Shown here in pieces: positions 1-8,127 of a DNA stretch of 11,637 nt (the first letter of the stretch is position 1; the number at the start of each line of letters is the position of its first letter). A program made the position numbers and the translations under genes. The notes under the pieces were generated by a model, which searched no databases, was not told where the DNA came from, and saw nothing but the letters and a program-made list of their open reading frames with translations. Source of the DNA: UBA11865 sp035686605 (GTDB taxonomy: Bacteria > Chloroflexota > Anaerolineae > Promineifilales > Promineifilaceae); assembly GCA_035686605.1 (NCBI GenBank), contig DASRZI010000500.1, positions 1 to 11,637 of the forward strand, in the 5' to 3' direction.

Positions 1-2106
1 GTTATCACAGAGGAGATCTCCCCTGCTGAGGTAAAGAAGATGTGGCCTCTGTTCTATACTGACGACGTTCTTTCTGGCTTTTATACCGCCGACGATGGAC
101 GCACCAATCCGATCGACACAACGATGTCCCTAGCCGCTGGAGCAAGGATGGGAGGCGTCCAAATACTGGAGGAGACCAGGGTCACCGGAATCAAACAGAA
201 AAATGGGCAGGTAACCGGCGTGATGACCGAGAAAGGCGAGATTGAGGCCGAATTCGTGGTCAACTGCGGTGGCATGTGGGCTAGAGAGCTGGGAAAGATG
301 GCTGGAGTTCGAGTCCCGCTGCACGCTGCTGAGCACTACTATCTGATCACAGAAACGATGGAGGGAATGGGCCGGGATCTACCAGTTGTCGAGGACCCGG
401 ACCTGTTCGCCTATTATCTCGACGAAATGGGTGGGCTGCTGCTCGGCTTGTTCGAACCCGTTGCTGCTCCCTGGGGTATGGCCAAATCGGGCGGAATTCC
501 GAAGGGATTCAGCTTCGGCGAGATTCAACCAGATTGGGACCGCATGATGCCTCATCTCGAAAAGGCGATGATGCGAATCCCTGCGGCCCGAGATGCCGGT
601 GTTCATAAGTTCTTCTGTGGACCCGAAAGCTTCACTCCTGATATGGGCCCGCTAATGGGCGAAGCACCGGAGCTTAAGAATTTCTATGTGGCCGCGGGCT
701 TTAATTCGCTCGGCATTCTGTTTGGCGGTGGCGCCGGAAGGATCATGGCCCAATGGATCGCCGATGGCCATCCTCCAGTGGACGTCAGCGGGATCGACAT
801 CAAGCGTTTCATGCCCTTTCAAAACAACCCGGAGTATCTGTACGACCGCACTGTCGAACTGCTCGGTCGGCAGTATATAAGCTGGCCTGGTCTCAAAGCC
901 GAAACAGCGCGCAATGTCCGTAAATCAGCCATGTACGATCGCCTGGCGGCGGCGGGGGCTTGCTACGGAGAATCGGTGGGTTGGGAATACCCAGAATGGT
1001 TCGCGCCCCCGGGTGTTGAACCCAAAACTAAATACTCATGGGGACGACAGAATTGGTTTGAATATGTGGCGGCCGAGCATAGAGCCGCCCGTGAGGATGT
1101 GGTCCTGATGGACCTGACCCATATGTCGAAATTGCTCGTCCAGGGCATAGACGCTGAATCAGTCCTAAACCAAATCTGCGCCAACAACGTAGCCGTTCCT
1201 GTCGGACAGATCGTCTACACCCAATGGTTGAATAAACGGGGCACGATGGAAGCGGACCTGACGGTCACCCGTCTTGCGGAAGATGTATATCTATTAGTGC
1301 TGGTGGATGCGATCCAGCGCCATGTTGAGAACTGGCTAAAGCGTAACACCCCGCCTGACGCTCATGTTTACGTCACTGATGTAACCTCAGCCTACAACAT
1401 CATAAATGTCCAGGGGCCGAAATCTCGCCAGCTTCTTAGCGGCTTGACCAGTGCCGATATGTCCAACGATGCCTTCCCATATCTCACCATGCAGGAGATC
1501 GACATGGGCTATGCTCTGGTCAAGGCCTTACGCGTCACCTACGTTGGCGAACTGGGCTGGGAACTCTACGTTCCGACAGAGTTCACCCTCCACGTATTTG
1601 ATGCCCTGGTGGATGCGGGACATGACCTGAATCTGAAACAAGCCGGTCTTAAGGTGCTGAACACGCTTCGTGTGGAAAAAGCCTATCGTGACTATGGCTA
1701 TGACATCGACAACACGGATACGCCGCTGGAAGCGGGCCTGAGTTTTGCCGTTGATTTTGACAAGCCGGATGGCTTTATCGGAAAAGAGGCGCTCTTAAGA
1801 CAGAAGGAGTTAGGAGCAGTAAAGTACAGGTTGGTGCAGTTTTTGCTGGATGATCCAGAGCCATTGCTGTATGGCAGTGAACCCATTTATCGAAACGGAA
1901 AACGTGTCGGTCATCTGGGCAGCGGCGGCTATGGACATACCCTCGGAGGGGCGGTAGGCCTTGGCTATGTTGATCATGAAGAGGGAGCAACCGCGGATTT
2001 CATCAAGAGCGGCCTCTATGAGATCGAAATCGCCGGTCAGCGATATCCCGCTCAGGCATCGCTGCGCCCAATGTATGATCCAAAAGGTCTCAGGGTTCGA
2101 TCCTGA
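1..2106 (+). CDS. FAD-dependent dimethylglycine/sarcosine dehydrogenase-like protein with C-terminal GcvT domains (5' partial)
   Basis: The reading frame is already open at base 1, upstream of the first ATG at 40, and ends at TGA 2104-2106. The gene therefore starts outside the window. About 701 codons are present, and relatives are usually 800-850 residues, so the N-terminal FAD nucleotide-binding motif is probably what is missing. Codons 1 to about 255 look like the rest of a DAO-type FAD oxidoreductase, with segments such as GMWARELG and the C-terminal AAGFNSLGILFGGGAGR. An FAO_M-like linker containing YDRLAAAGACYGES and GWEYPEWF follows. From about codon 345 (YSWGRQNWFEYVAAEH) to the end are the two GcvT aminomethyltransferase-like domains, with DLTHMSK and YVGELGWELYVP. 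In this family the FAD domain oxidatively demethylates N-methyl amino acids (dimethylglycine, sarcosine and similar), and the GcvT part passes the one-carbon unit to tetrahydrofolate. The exact substrate cannot be read from the sequence. It is followed 74 bases later by a transporter gene on the same strand. Confidence 0.9.
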   Translation, partial: VITEEISPAEVKKMWPLFYTDDVLSGFYTADDGRTNPIDTTMSLAAGARMGGVQILEETRVTGIKQKNGQVTGVMTEKGEIEAEFVVNCGGMWARELGKMAGVRVPLHAAEHYYLITETMEGMGRDLPVVEDPDLFAYYLDEMGGLLLGLFEPVAAPWGMAKSGGIPKGFSFGEIQPDWDRMMPHLEKAMMRIPAARDAGVHKFFCGPESFTPDMGPLMGEAPELKNFYVAAGFNSLGILFGGGAGRIMAQWIADGHPPVDVSGIDIKRFMPFQNNPEYLYDRTVELLGRQYISWPGLKAETARNVRKSAMYDRLAAAGACYGESVGWEYPEWFAPPGVEPKTKYSWGRQNWFEYVAAEHRAAREDVVLMDLTHMSKLLVQGIDAESVLNQICANNVAVPVGQIVYTQWLNKRGTMEADLTVTRLAEDVYLLVLVDAIQRHVENWLKRNTPPDAHVYVTDVTSAYNIINVQGPKSRQLLSGLTSADMSNDAFPYLTMQEIDMGYALVKALRVTYVGELGWELYVPTEFTLHVFDALVDAGHDLNLKQAGLKVLNTLRVEKAYRDYGYDIDNTDTPLEAGLSFAVDFDKPDGFIGKEALLRQKELGAVKYRLVQFLLDDPEPLLYGSEPIYRNGKRVGHLGSGGYGHTLGGAVGLGYVDHEEGATADFIKSGLYEIEIAGQRYPAQASLRPMYDPKGLRVRS

Positions 2107-2180
2107 TCCATAGGCAACGATGTCTGCAATTTTGTCTACGAACAGAACTAAGCTAATTCTAGGACGCCATAGGATGGACC

Positions 2181-3413
2181 TTGTTCCCTGAAAATTCGTA
2201 CCGGAGCGTCCTCACGAACCGCAGCTTCCTGGCCCTCTGGTTCGGGCAGGGTCTGGCAAGCCTGGGGCAAGCGATTTTGTATGTGACCCTGGCTCTGTAC
2301 GCCTACGAGCTGACAGGGTCGGCCCAGGGTGTGTCTATTGCGGTTGCCCTGGAACTTCTGCCCTGGGTCATCGTGGGGCCACTCGCGGGCATATTCGCCG
2401 ACCGCCTGAGCCGCAAATTCCTGCTGGTCGGGGGTTATATCAAGCAAGCATGCCTGGTGGCCATGATGCCCTTCGCCGGTACTATTGGGCAGGTATATGC
2501 TCTGATATTTCTCAGCAGCCTTTCAGTGCCAGTGTCTCAGATCACCCGGGCGGCCGCGCTGCCCTCCGTGACTGGCATTGAGCTGTTCATGCGCGGCTCC
2601 TCTTTGGATATCGCCGCTTTGAACATAGCCGGAGTCCTCGGCCCTGTTTTAGCAGCATGGATGGTTGGGGCATTGGGCACGGAAGTGGTTTTCTTGGTCG
2701 TTGCCGTCTGTATGCTGGGGGCGGCTCTTCTATCGCTGCTGCCTTCGCTCCCCCGACCAGACACCTCCTCGCGCCAGAAGCTAAACGGTCGGGTAGTGTG
2801 GCGTGAGATCAAGGAAGCGGCCAGGATTTTGGCTTCCAACAATGTATTTCGTTTTCTTCTGCTGTTGAACTTCGTTCTATCCCTGGCCTGGACAACTCCC
2901 GATGTGGCCATCGTTGTCTATATCACCGAAGCGCTGAAGCAGAGTGGCCAAGAATTCGGTCTCTTACATGCTACGATGTCCCTCAGCATTGCCCTTAGTG
3001 TTTATATCCTGGGCCATTTTTCAGGTCGATTGCCCAGGGCACGTCTCCTGGTCGGGGGCGTGATGATAGCTGGTCTTGCCTATACGCTCATCCTTCTAAG
3101 GCCAGGTATGGCTGGGCTGTTGGTCATCTGGGCCGCCAGCGGGATCGGCTGGGGCGCCCATTGGCTGATGGACCAAACTTTCTGGGCGGAGGTGACACCG
3201 GATGAGACCAGAGGCCGAATCTTTAGCTTGGCCTCCGCGGCAGTTTCCCTGGTGGCACTATTGACGGCTCTTTTTGGTGGCTGGCTGATCGGCACTCTCG
3301 GTCCGGTCGTGGCTCTTGCCAGCATCGGCCTGACAGTCGCCTTCGGCGCGTTGGCCCTCGCGATATTCAGCCCCGATTATAGGAAGATTGCGGAGGTTCA
3401 GTCCGAACAATAG
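2181..3413 (+). CDS. MFS transporter, probable drug/metabolite exporter
   Basis: This is a 410-residue hydrophobic protein with about twelve membrane segments, the normal length of a major facilitator superfamily carrier. The N-terminal stretch NRSFLALWFGQGLASLG and the following helix resemble MFS_3/EntS-type exporters. MFS motif A lies in the loop between helices 2 and 3: G66-P-L-A-G...D74-R-L-S-R78-K79. A basic cytoplasmic loop falls mid-protein, around RPDTSSRQKLNGRVVWREIKE, as expected between the two six-helix halves. The start is TTG 2181: an AGGA at 2171-2174 sits six bases upstream, the frame is closed by TAG at 2160-2162, and the ATG at 2174 is out of frame and stops after five codons. 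The substrate is unknown. Position between an amino-acid demethylating oxidoreductase and a saccharopine dehydrogenase-like gene suggests a linked small molecule, but an unrelated exporter is equally possible. Confidence 0.88.
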   Translation: MFPENSYRSVLTNRSFLALWFGQGLASLGQAILYVTLALYAYELTGSAQGVSIAVALELLPWVIVGPLAGIFADRLSRKFLLVGGYIKQACLVAMMPFAGTIGQVYALIFLSSLSVPVSQITRAAALPSVTGIELFMRGSSLDIAALNIAGVLGPVLAAWMVGALGTEVVFLVVAVCMLGAALLSLLPSLPRPDTSSRQKLNGRVVWREIKEAARILASNNVFRFLLLLNFVLSLAWTTPDVAIVVYITEALKQSGQEFGLLHATMSLSIALSVYILGHFSGRLPRARLLVGGVMIAGLAYTLILLRPGMAGLLVIWAASGIGWGAHWLMDQTFWAEVTPDETRGRIFSLASAAVSLVALLTALFGGWLIGTLGPVVALASIGLTVAFGALALAIFSPDYRKIAEVQSEQ

Positions 3414-3532
3414 GTTTTTCATTCATTGACGTTGTTACTCGTATGATCTAAGAAGGTCATTGTTTGACAGATTCTGTGGTAACGCAGAAGCCAATTTAAA
3501 AACCACATTCGAAGAAAACAAGGAGATTTACT

Positions 3533-4705
3533 ATGTCCCGAATTGTAGTTCTTGGCGGAGCCGGAATCATCGGCTCAGCCATCGTGCAGGATTTGGCGGA
3601 TGATATTGCCGAAGTAGTAGTGGCTGACCTTGACTTGGCCGTGGCGGCAGAAGTCGCGGCGAAGATAGGCGGGGGATGTGTTGCCGTACAGGTGGATGTT
3701 ACAAATCCGGAAAAACTGGATGACGTCCTATCTGGGGCAGACGCCTGTATAAACAGCGTCCAGTATTACTTCAATCTAGAAGTCATGGCCGGATGCTTGC
3801 GAAACAAGGTTCCTTACATAGACCTGGGAGGACTGTTCTATACGACCCGCAAACAGCTGAAGTTGGCCGGCGACTTTGAGGCGGCAGGCTTGACGGCCGT
3901 CCTTGGTCTGGGAAGCTGCCCTGGAGTGGCCAATGTCCACGCCGGGTATATGGGGAAGATGTTGGACGCTGTCGATTCGGTCAAGATCTTCAACGGGGCC
4001 ACCGTAGACGAAGGGGAATCTCTGTCCTGGGCTTACTCTATCGAGACCATCTTGGACGAAATATATATGGGATCGATGATCTTCCGTGACGGGGCTTTCC
4101 AGGAAAAGGAGCCGCTGAGTGAGGAAGAGTTTTTCATGTTCCCCGAGCCCATCGGCTATGCTAAGACACACCTCAGCCTGCACTCGGAAGTGGCCACTAT
4201 ACCTCTTAGCCTGGCCGAAAAGGGTATCCAGGAGTGTTTTTTCAAGATCACCTTCTTTGGTTATTCAGAACCTGTCCTGCGGAAGATGCAGTTCCTGGCC
4301 GAAATCGGTTTCGCCAGTACTGAACCACTGAACGTAAAAGGAGTTGAGGTCGCTCCCCGGGATGTCTTGACTACCCTGTTGAAACAGGCCCCTGCCGCCC
4401 ATGAACCACCGGTGAGTAAGGGATACAAAGACATCGCCACCGTCGTGGAAGGAACCCAGGATGGAAAGCCGGTGACCCTGCGGATGGATACCTGGGCCTG
4501 GCCTCATAAGCGATGGGGAATGAGCGGCGGAAAATTGATGGTCGCCAGTCCTCCGGCTATCGTGGCTCGGTGGCTGGCCGATGGCCGTCTCAATCGACCG
4601 GGCGTCTGGGCCCCGGAACAAGTAGTTGACGGCGACATGTTTTTCGCCGACCTGACCGATCGCGGCATAGGGACAGCACTAGATCGACAGGAGAGGCTGT
4701 ATTAG
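3533..4705 (+). CDS. Saccharopine dehydrogenase family NAD(P)-dependent oxidoreductase
   Basis: This 390-residue cytoplasmic protein starts at ATG 3533, with AGGAG at 3521-3525 seven bases upstream. The N-terminus is a Rossmann fold: IVVLGGAGIIGSA carries the glycine-rich dinucleotide loop (G9-x-G11-x-x-G14). The second strand EVVVADLD ends in D32, which favours NAD over NADP in general. The segments VQVDVTNPEKL, ADACINSV and VPYIDLGG, then LGLGSCPGVANVHAGYM, are the usual order in saccharopine dehydrogenase/Lys9-like proteins. The C-terminal part (about 125-350) would be the substrate domain. Family members form or split secondary amines linking an amino acid to a keto acid or aldehyde (saccharopine, carboxynorspermidine, opines), and many have no known substrate. 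The nearby demethylating oxidoreductase makes an N-substituted amino acid plausible. It is 119 bases from the transporter gene, so it may have its own promoter, although I found no good sigma-70 site. Confidence 0.88.
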   Translation: MSRIVVLGGAGIIGSAIVQDLADDIAEVVVADLDLAVAAEVAAKIGGGCVAVQVDVTNPEKLDDVLSGADACINSVQYYFNLEVMAGCLRNKVPYIDLGGLFYTTRKQLKLAGDFEAAGLTAVLGLGSCPGVANVHAGYMGKMLDAVDSVKIFNGATVDEGESLSWAYSIETILDEIYMGSMIFRDGAFQEKEPLSEEEFFMFPEPIGYAKTHLSLHSEVATIPLSLAEKGIQECFFKITFFGYSEPVLRKMQFLAEIGFASTEPLNVKGVEVAPRDVLTTLLKQAPAAHEPPVSKGYKDIATVVEGTQDGKPVTLRMDTWAWPHKRWGMSGGKLMVASPPAIVARWLADGRLNRPGVWAPEQVVDGDMFFADLTDRGIGTALDRQERLY

Positions 4706-4722
4706 CGATCTGTTGCGATGAC

Positions 4723-4745
4723 AATGGCGGGCAAAGCCCGCCATT
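4723..4745 (+). terminator. Perfect 10-bp stem-loop downstream of the saccharopine dehydrogenase-like gene
   Basis: AATGGCGGGC (4723-4732), loop AAA, then GCCCGCCATT (4736-4745) form a perfect 10-bp GC-rich stem with a 3-base loop, 18 bases after the stop codon. No run of T follows directly (TTAAGACAACC, then TTTT only at 4757-4760), so it is not a canonical intrinsic terminator. It may end transcription weakly or protect the mRNA 3' end. Confidence 0.55.
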
Positions 4746-4776
4746 AAGACAACCAGTTTTATAGTAATATAGATCG

Positions 4777-4788
4777 GCCAACGTTGGC
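4777..4788. promoter_or_regulatory. 12-bp perfect palindrome, possible operator
   Basis: GCCAACGTTGGC is a perfect dyad in the intergenic region, about 180 bases upstream of the small membrane protein gene and 30 bases past the stem-loop. Such a dyad could bind a dimeric regulator. No clear promoter elements flank it, so the role is inferred only from symmetry. Confidence 0.25.
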
Positions 4789-4965
4789 GAGACCCTGGAT
4801 TGCCGCCTCTGACTGCTGCAACTAGCTCCCCACTAATCCGTATCTATATTGAGGGCTTCGGTCGAGACTGGCCTGTTGTACAGATGCCTGGTATATGACA
4901 CCAGCTCTTGGGCATAATGTCATGAAATCTATTGTCACTCGCATTCAGGATTAGGAGGAATAGAG

Positions 4966-5220
4966 ATGAGTATTTGTGGATGGATTATTTTAGGAGGCCT
5001 GGCTGGTTGGATCGCCAGTATGCTCACCGGCCGAAAAGACCAGCAGGGATGCATCATGAATATTATCGTGGGCATCGTTGGCGCAGCCATCGGCGGGGCT
5101 ATCATCGGCTTTCTAGGTGGGGGCTCAGTCATTGGCTTTAATCTGGGCAGTCTGTTAGTCGCCGTCTTGGGCGCAGTAGTCTTGCTCGCCGTCGTCAATA
5201 TGATTACCAGGCGCAAATAG
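4966..5220 (+). CDS. GlsB/YeaQ/YmgE-type small membrane protein (transglycosylase-associated family)
   Basis: This 84-residue protein starts at ATG 4966, with a consensus AGGAGG at 4953-4958 seven bases upstream. It has three hydrophobic glycine-rich segments (about 4-21, 30-53 and 57-80) and the characteristic opening WIILGGLAGWIASMLTG. A short basic and glycine loop follows (RKDQQGCIMNIIVGIVGA), then a C-terminal TRRK. Length and layout match the GlsB/YeaQ/YmgE family, inner-membrane proteins commonly induced by general stress whose biochemical function is not known. The name transglycosylase-associated is historical. The next gene on the other strand is a polyphosphate kinase, which also fits stress physiology. 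A CATAAT hexamer at 4913-4918 is a possible -10 box, but I see no matching -35. Confidence 0.88.
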   Translation: MSICGWIILGGLAGWIASMLTGRKDQQGCIMNIIVGIVGAAIGGAIIGFLGGGSVIGFNLGSLLVAVLGAVVLLAVVNMITRRK

Positions 5221-5300
5221 AATAGACAGTCACACCGAAGAGGGGTACTAGTAGATTTCCTGCTTCGCGCATCGTGGCTTGCTTGCCGAAGAGAGGATAG

Positions 5301-5357
5301 ATAGATGTTGCTGGCTTCCGCCAACAGCGATCTTGGTCAGTTCGATTTTCCATCTAT
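5301..5357 (+). other. Nested inverted repeats in an intergenic region, possible structured RNA
   Basis: An outer pair ATAGAT (5301-5306) / ATCTAT (5352-5357) encloses a stem formed by GTTGCTGGC (5307-5315) and GCCAACAGC (5320-5328). That inner stem has a 4-base loop, one mismatch and one wobble pair. The spacing is too short for a tRNA and there is no T-arm. It lies between the converging small membrane protein and PPK2 genes, so it could act in the 3' region of either transcript or be chance. I see no gene in the rest of 5221-5512. Confidence 0.2.
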
Positions 5358-5512
5358 AGCAGGATGGCCAAATCGTTGTTGAAGCATCAGACAGCCGCAA
5401 AGGGAGCAAATGGCGACGGTGGTTTGACAATCCAAGGCTCCCACTGGACGCCGCATGAGAGTCTCGAATCTTGCCGGTAAAAGCTTCTGGTAAAGTGGTT
5501 TACGGGGCCATA

Positions 5513-6424
5513 TCAATATACATCGGGCACGAAGGTTTGCTCGTCAAAAGGTGGGCGGATGTAGCCAGTGCCCTCCTTTCGATGGGGCAGCTCGATGGGA
5601 TCGGGTAAGATGTCCTGGAATGGGATCTGGATAACAATGTGACTGATACAGTTTAAACGGGCCCGTTTCTTGTCGTCGGCATTGACCACTACCCATGGAG
5701 CCTGTTTGATGTCGGTGTAGTCAAACATGCGGTCTTTCGCCTTGGAGTAATCTTCCCATTTATCACGAGACTCGATGTCCATGGGGCTGAATTTCCAGCG
5801 CCGTTTGGGATCTGCCGCCCGAATTTGAAAGCGCCGCTCCTGTTCTTCGTCGGCTACTGAGAACCAGTATTTGAGCAGGATGATGCCGGAGCGGACCAGC
5901 ATTCGCTCATATTGGGGGCATGAACGCAAAAACTCGCGATATTCTTCCTCGGTGCAGAAACCCATAACGTTTTCGGTAATGGCCCTAGTGTACCAACTGC
6001 GATCAAAGAGGACGATCTCCCCGGCGGCCGGCAAATGGGCAGACCAGCGCTGGAAATACCATTGGGATTTCTCACGCTCGGTGGGAATGCCCAAGGCTAC
6101 CACGCGGATAATTCGCGGATTTGTACGCTCGGTAATACGCTTGATGACGCCTCCCTTTCCGGCCGCGTCGCGCCCTTCAAAGACAACCACCGCCCGCAAT
6201 CCCATCTCTTTGACCCAATACTGGAGCTTGACCAATTCTTCCTGGAGTTGGAGCAGCTCGTGTAGATAATAACCATTGGTCAAGTTACCGTTTTTTTTGT
6301 ACTTCTTTTTCCACTTCTGACTATGTTCGTTGAAGTATAGATCGTCGGAAACCGTTTCTTCCGAAGGCGTTCCTACTACTTTCTCGTCCACTCCCACCTC
6401 GGCCTGCCCGTCTTTATCAGCCAT
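5513..6424 (-). CDS. ppk2: Polyphosphate kinase 2 family protein
   Basis: This 303-residue cytoplasmic protein is on the minus strand, with ATG at 6424-6422. AAAGGAG (complement of 6431-6437) lies six bases upstream, which fixes the start. The Walker A loop is G84-R-D-A-A-G-K90-G91. The Walker B region EIVLFDRSWY has D141-R142, followed by NVMGF. The lid/helical part contains WEDYSKAKDRMFDYTD, and PWVVVNADDKKRARLN is a hallmark of PPK2 near the C-terminus. The enzyme transfers phosphate between polyphosphate and nucleotides, usually using polyphosphate to phosphorylate NDPs (class I) or NMPs (classes II/III). The single-domain length fits class I, but class cannot be assigned safely by eye. 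The residue after RSWY is Thr146, where many relatives have Asn. The first 30 residues are acidic and variable. It appears monocistronic. Confidence 0.95.
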   Translation of the reverse strand: MADKDGQAEVGVDEKVVGTPSEETVSDDLYFNEHSQKWKKKYKKNGNLTNGYYLHELLQLQEELVKLQYWVKEMGLRAVVVFEGRDAAGKGGVIKRITERTNPRIIRVVALGIPTEREKSQWYFQRWSAHLPAAGEIVLFDRSWYTRAITENVMGFCTEEEYREFLRSCPQYERMLVRSGIILLKYWFSVADEEQERRFQIRAADPKRRWKFSPMDIESRDKWEDYSKAKDRMFDYTDIKQAPWVVVNADDKKRARLNCISHIVIQIPFQDILPDPIELPHRKEGTGYIRPPFDEQTFVPDVY

Positions 6425-7117
6425 GAATCACTCCTTTAGGCCATCTTGACCAGGAACTCATTCATCACGAACCACACCTATTATTCGGATAGCTCTAGCT
6501 GAAATACTATCAGTTTCAGTGACACCAGCAAACAGGCGATTACAGCACAGTACAATCAGAGGGATTTACTACCAATTTTTCGCGCGGGCATGGGCCGGAT
6601 ATTCTTTGGGAATTGATATTTAGCCCCACTTTGTCCTGGTCTCAAAAGTTGGCACGCCGGCGAGCAAGACTTCAGCGCTGCTTAGCGGCCAAATGCTAGA
6701 AGAGCCAGCAGTCTGATCGGGGTGACCTTTGCGATGGTGTCGCCAGGCCCACATTCCGCCTCGTGATCAGGCTGCCAATGATAAGAGTGGTCAGGAACAT
6801 CAATCCGAAAGGCAACCAAGTGCTAATGAGGCTGTCAATCATCGCGCGGCATCTTTCGATGATGGAAGCGACGATAAGCAGATCTAGAAATATAGTTGAG
6901 TCCGCGAAAATCGTCGCCATTGTGGCGCTCGTAGTCGTCGTCGTGGTCCTGCCAGATGTCAGAGACATAAACCGATCAAGGAATTGAGCCCAACTAACCG
7001 GAATTGCCTGAGATCAGCGGCAGGTTAAGTTGGCAGCAAACCTGTTTGTCCAATTGCCCATCCCTTTCGCTTAACGCTGGCACAACCGGCTGGGCCAGAA
7101 TATGACAGGATGCCTCC
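6425..7117. other. 693-base stretch without a convincing gene
   Basis: This region separates two minus-strand genes. The part next to PPK2 should hold its promoter. CTGAAA (6499-6504) and TTTCAG (6514-6519) form an inverted repeat 75-95 bases upstream of the PPK2 start, but no strong -35/-10 pair was found. A minus-strand frame at 6968-6696 (90 codons) encodes two hydrophobic stretches, FLDLLIVASII and WLPFGLMFLTTLIIGSLI, and ends in a basic tail. It has no ribosome binding site, and the opposite strand is also open and hydrophobic. It could be a decayed or small membrane protein gene, but I would not call it a gene on this evidence. Confidence 0.4.
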
Positions 7118-7954
7118 TTATCTTTGTGGTTGGCTTCCCTCATCCTCTGTCACCATTTTTTGGAGCACAAAGATCCTGCCCTCAATGTACTGTCCATCCA
7201 GCCGATGTTTCCGGACCCGCTCATCGTAGGTCCGTTTTGCCCGGCACAGGCGAGGAGACCAGTGACGTTTCGACCGGTAGAACGCGGAAAACGTGCCCAA
7301 ACGCAGGCGTAAAAGAATACGTCTAGAAGGGGAGATTGCGCTCGCGGCCACAGCGGATTCCAGGAGCTCGGCCGAAATGACAGTAAAGCCAGCTTGCTGC
7401 ATCACGTACAACCATTGCTCAAGGGACCAAGCCTGCCGGGAAGCCGGGCTCAGGCCGAAGTCATCGAGGCTTTCGTCGTGAATGGTCTCGACGATAGCCT
7501 GCGACACTCCTTGCATCCAAATAGCATCGTTGGCCGCGAAGAGCCCACCAGGTTTCAGGGCTCGGAATATCTCGGCCAGCATGTCTTCAGCGATATCAGT
7601 CTTCTGAAAACCCAATACAGATTCCGCATATATACGGTCGAAGGAGTTATCGGAAAAGGGAAGGTGATTGCCGCTTGCCCGTAAGATGCGCACGTGATCC
7701 ATTTCACCCGCCCAGCTGACTCGCTTACGGGCAGCGGACAGCATCACTGGTAGAACATCGATCCCGATAACCTCGACTTCGGTCAATTTCGAAACCAGGA
7801 TCGCCGTATTACCTGTGCCACAGCCGATATCAAGAACATGGTGTCCGGCCCGAATGTCTAGTACCTCGATCAGGGCTTGGGTGGCCCGATGTCTCATTGG
7901 ATGGATATCGGCCGTCCCTAATTCAGCTAGATACGATAAGTAGTGATAAGACAT
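7118..7954 (-). CDS. Class I SAM-dependent methyltransferase
   Basis: This 278-residue protein runs on the minus strand from ATG 7954-7952 to TAA 7120-7118. Motif I is VLDIGCGTGN (residues 40-49), the glycine-rich SAM-binding loop. Strand 2 ends in the acidic D66 (VIGID), which would hold the ribose of SAM. The NSFDRIYAESVLGF segment and LKPGGLFAANDA are the usual motifs II/III of the Methyltransf_11 type. The first 22 residues include HPMRHRAT, and the C-terminal third is strongly basic with many Arg, possibly a substrate or RNA/membrane contact. The acceptor is unknown; small molecules, quinones, lipids and terpenoids are all used by this fold. No clear Shine-Dalgarno is visible. It is divergent from the kinase/isoprenoid cluster and shares its 5' intergenic region, so co-regulation is possible but unproven. 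Confidence 0.85.
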   Translation of the reverse strand: MSYHYLSYLAELGTADIHPMRHRATQALIEVLDIRAGHHVLDIGCGTGNTAILVSKLTEVEVIGIDVLPVMLSAARKRVSWAGEMDHVRILRASGNHLPFSDNSFDRIYAESVLGFQKTDIAEDMLAEIFRALKPGGLFAANDAIWMQGVSQAIVETIHDESLDDFGLSPASRQAWSLEQWLYVMQQAGFTVISAELLESAVAASAISPSRRILLRLRLGTFSAFYRSKRHWSPRLCRAKRTYDERVRKHRLDGQYIEGRIFVLQKMVTEDEGSQPQR

Positions 7955-8032
7955 TATTCAGTCACTAGCGGTTGTGGTTTAATGCTATAGGAGCAGATCC
8001 CCCATTTAACTTAAGGCGGTATAGGAGTTGGC

Positions 8033-8092
8033 AGGTTGTCCCAGAAGGAATCAGGTTGTCCCAGATGGAATCTGGTTGTCCCAGATGGAATC
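8033..8092. repeat. Three tandem 20-bp direct repeats (iteron-like)
   Basis: The units are 8033-8052, 8053-8072 and 8073-8092, with the form AGGTTGTCCCAGATGGAATC. Unit 1 differs at one internal base (GAAGG instead of GATGG), and unit 3 begins with T. Across unit junctions CCAGAT-GGA-ATCTGG forms a 15-bp dyad (8061-8075), with a near copy at 8081-8095. A period of 20 bp is close to two helical turns, so bound proteins would lie on one DNA face. The period is not a multiple of three, which argues against coding. Confidence 0.85.
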
Positions 8093-8127
8093 TGATATCA
8101 ACCACTCGAACGAAAAGGGAGCGTATC

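Noticed and set aside
2537..2911. Minus-strand 124-codon frame inside the transporter gene
   Set aside because: Composition is rich in Ser/Arg/Thr with no motif, and it lies opposite clear MFS coding sequence.
3464..3500. Promoter for the saccharopine dehydrogenase-like gene from the perfect TTGACA at 3464-3469
   Set aside because: No -10-like hexamer at 16-18 bp. The nearest AT-rich hexamer, TTTAAA at 3495-3500, is 25 bp away.
4935..5324. Minus-strand 129-codon frame
   Set aside because: It is the reverse of the well-supported small membrane protein gene. Its low-complexity Pro/Thr/Ala composition is what the complement of Gly/Val/Ile codons gives.
5301..5361. tRNA gene
   Set aside because: The pairing ends and the following AGCA look tRNA-like, but the span is only 57 bases between pairing ends. 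No T-arm, D-arm or anticodon arm can be placed.
6696..6968. Minus-strand 90-codon frame with two hydrophobic stretches
   Set aside because: No ribosome binding site, no recognised family, low-complexity Thr run at the front, and the opposite strand is also open. Mentioned only under the gene-poor stretch.
8033..8092. CRISPR array
   Set aside because: The three repeats abut directly with no spacers, and no cas genes are present.
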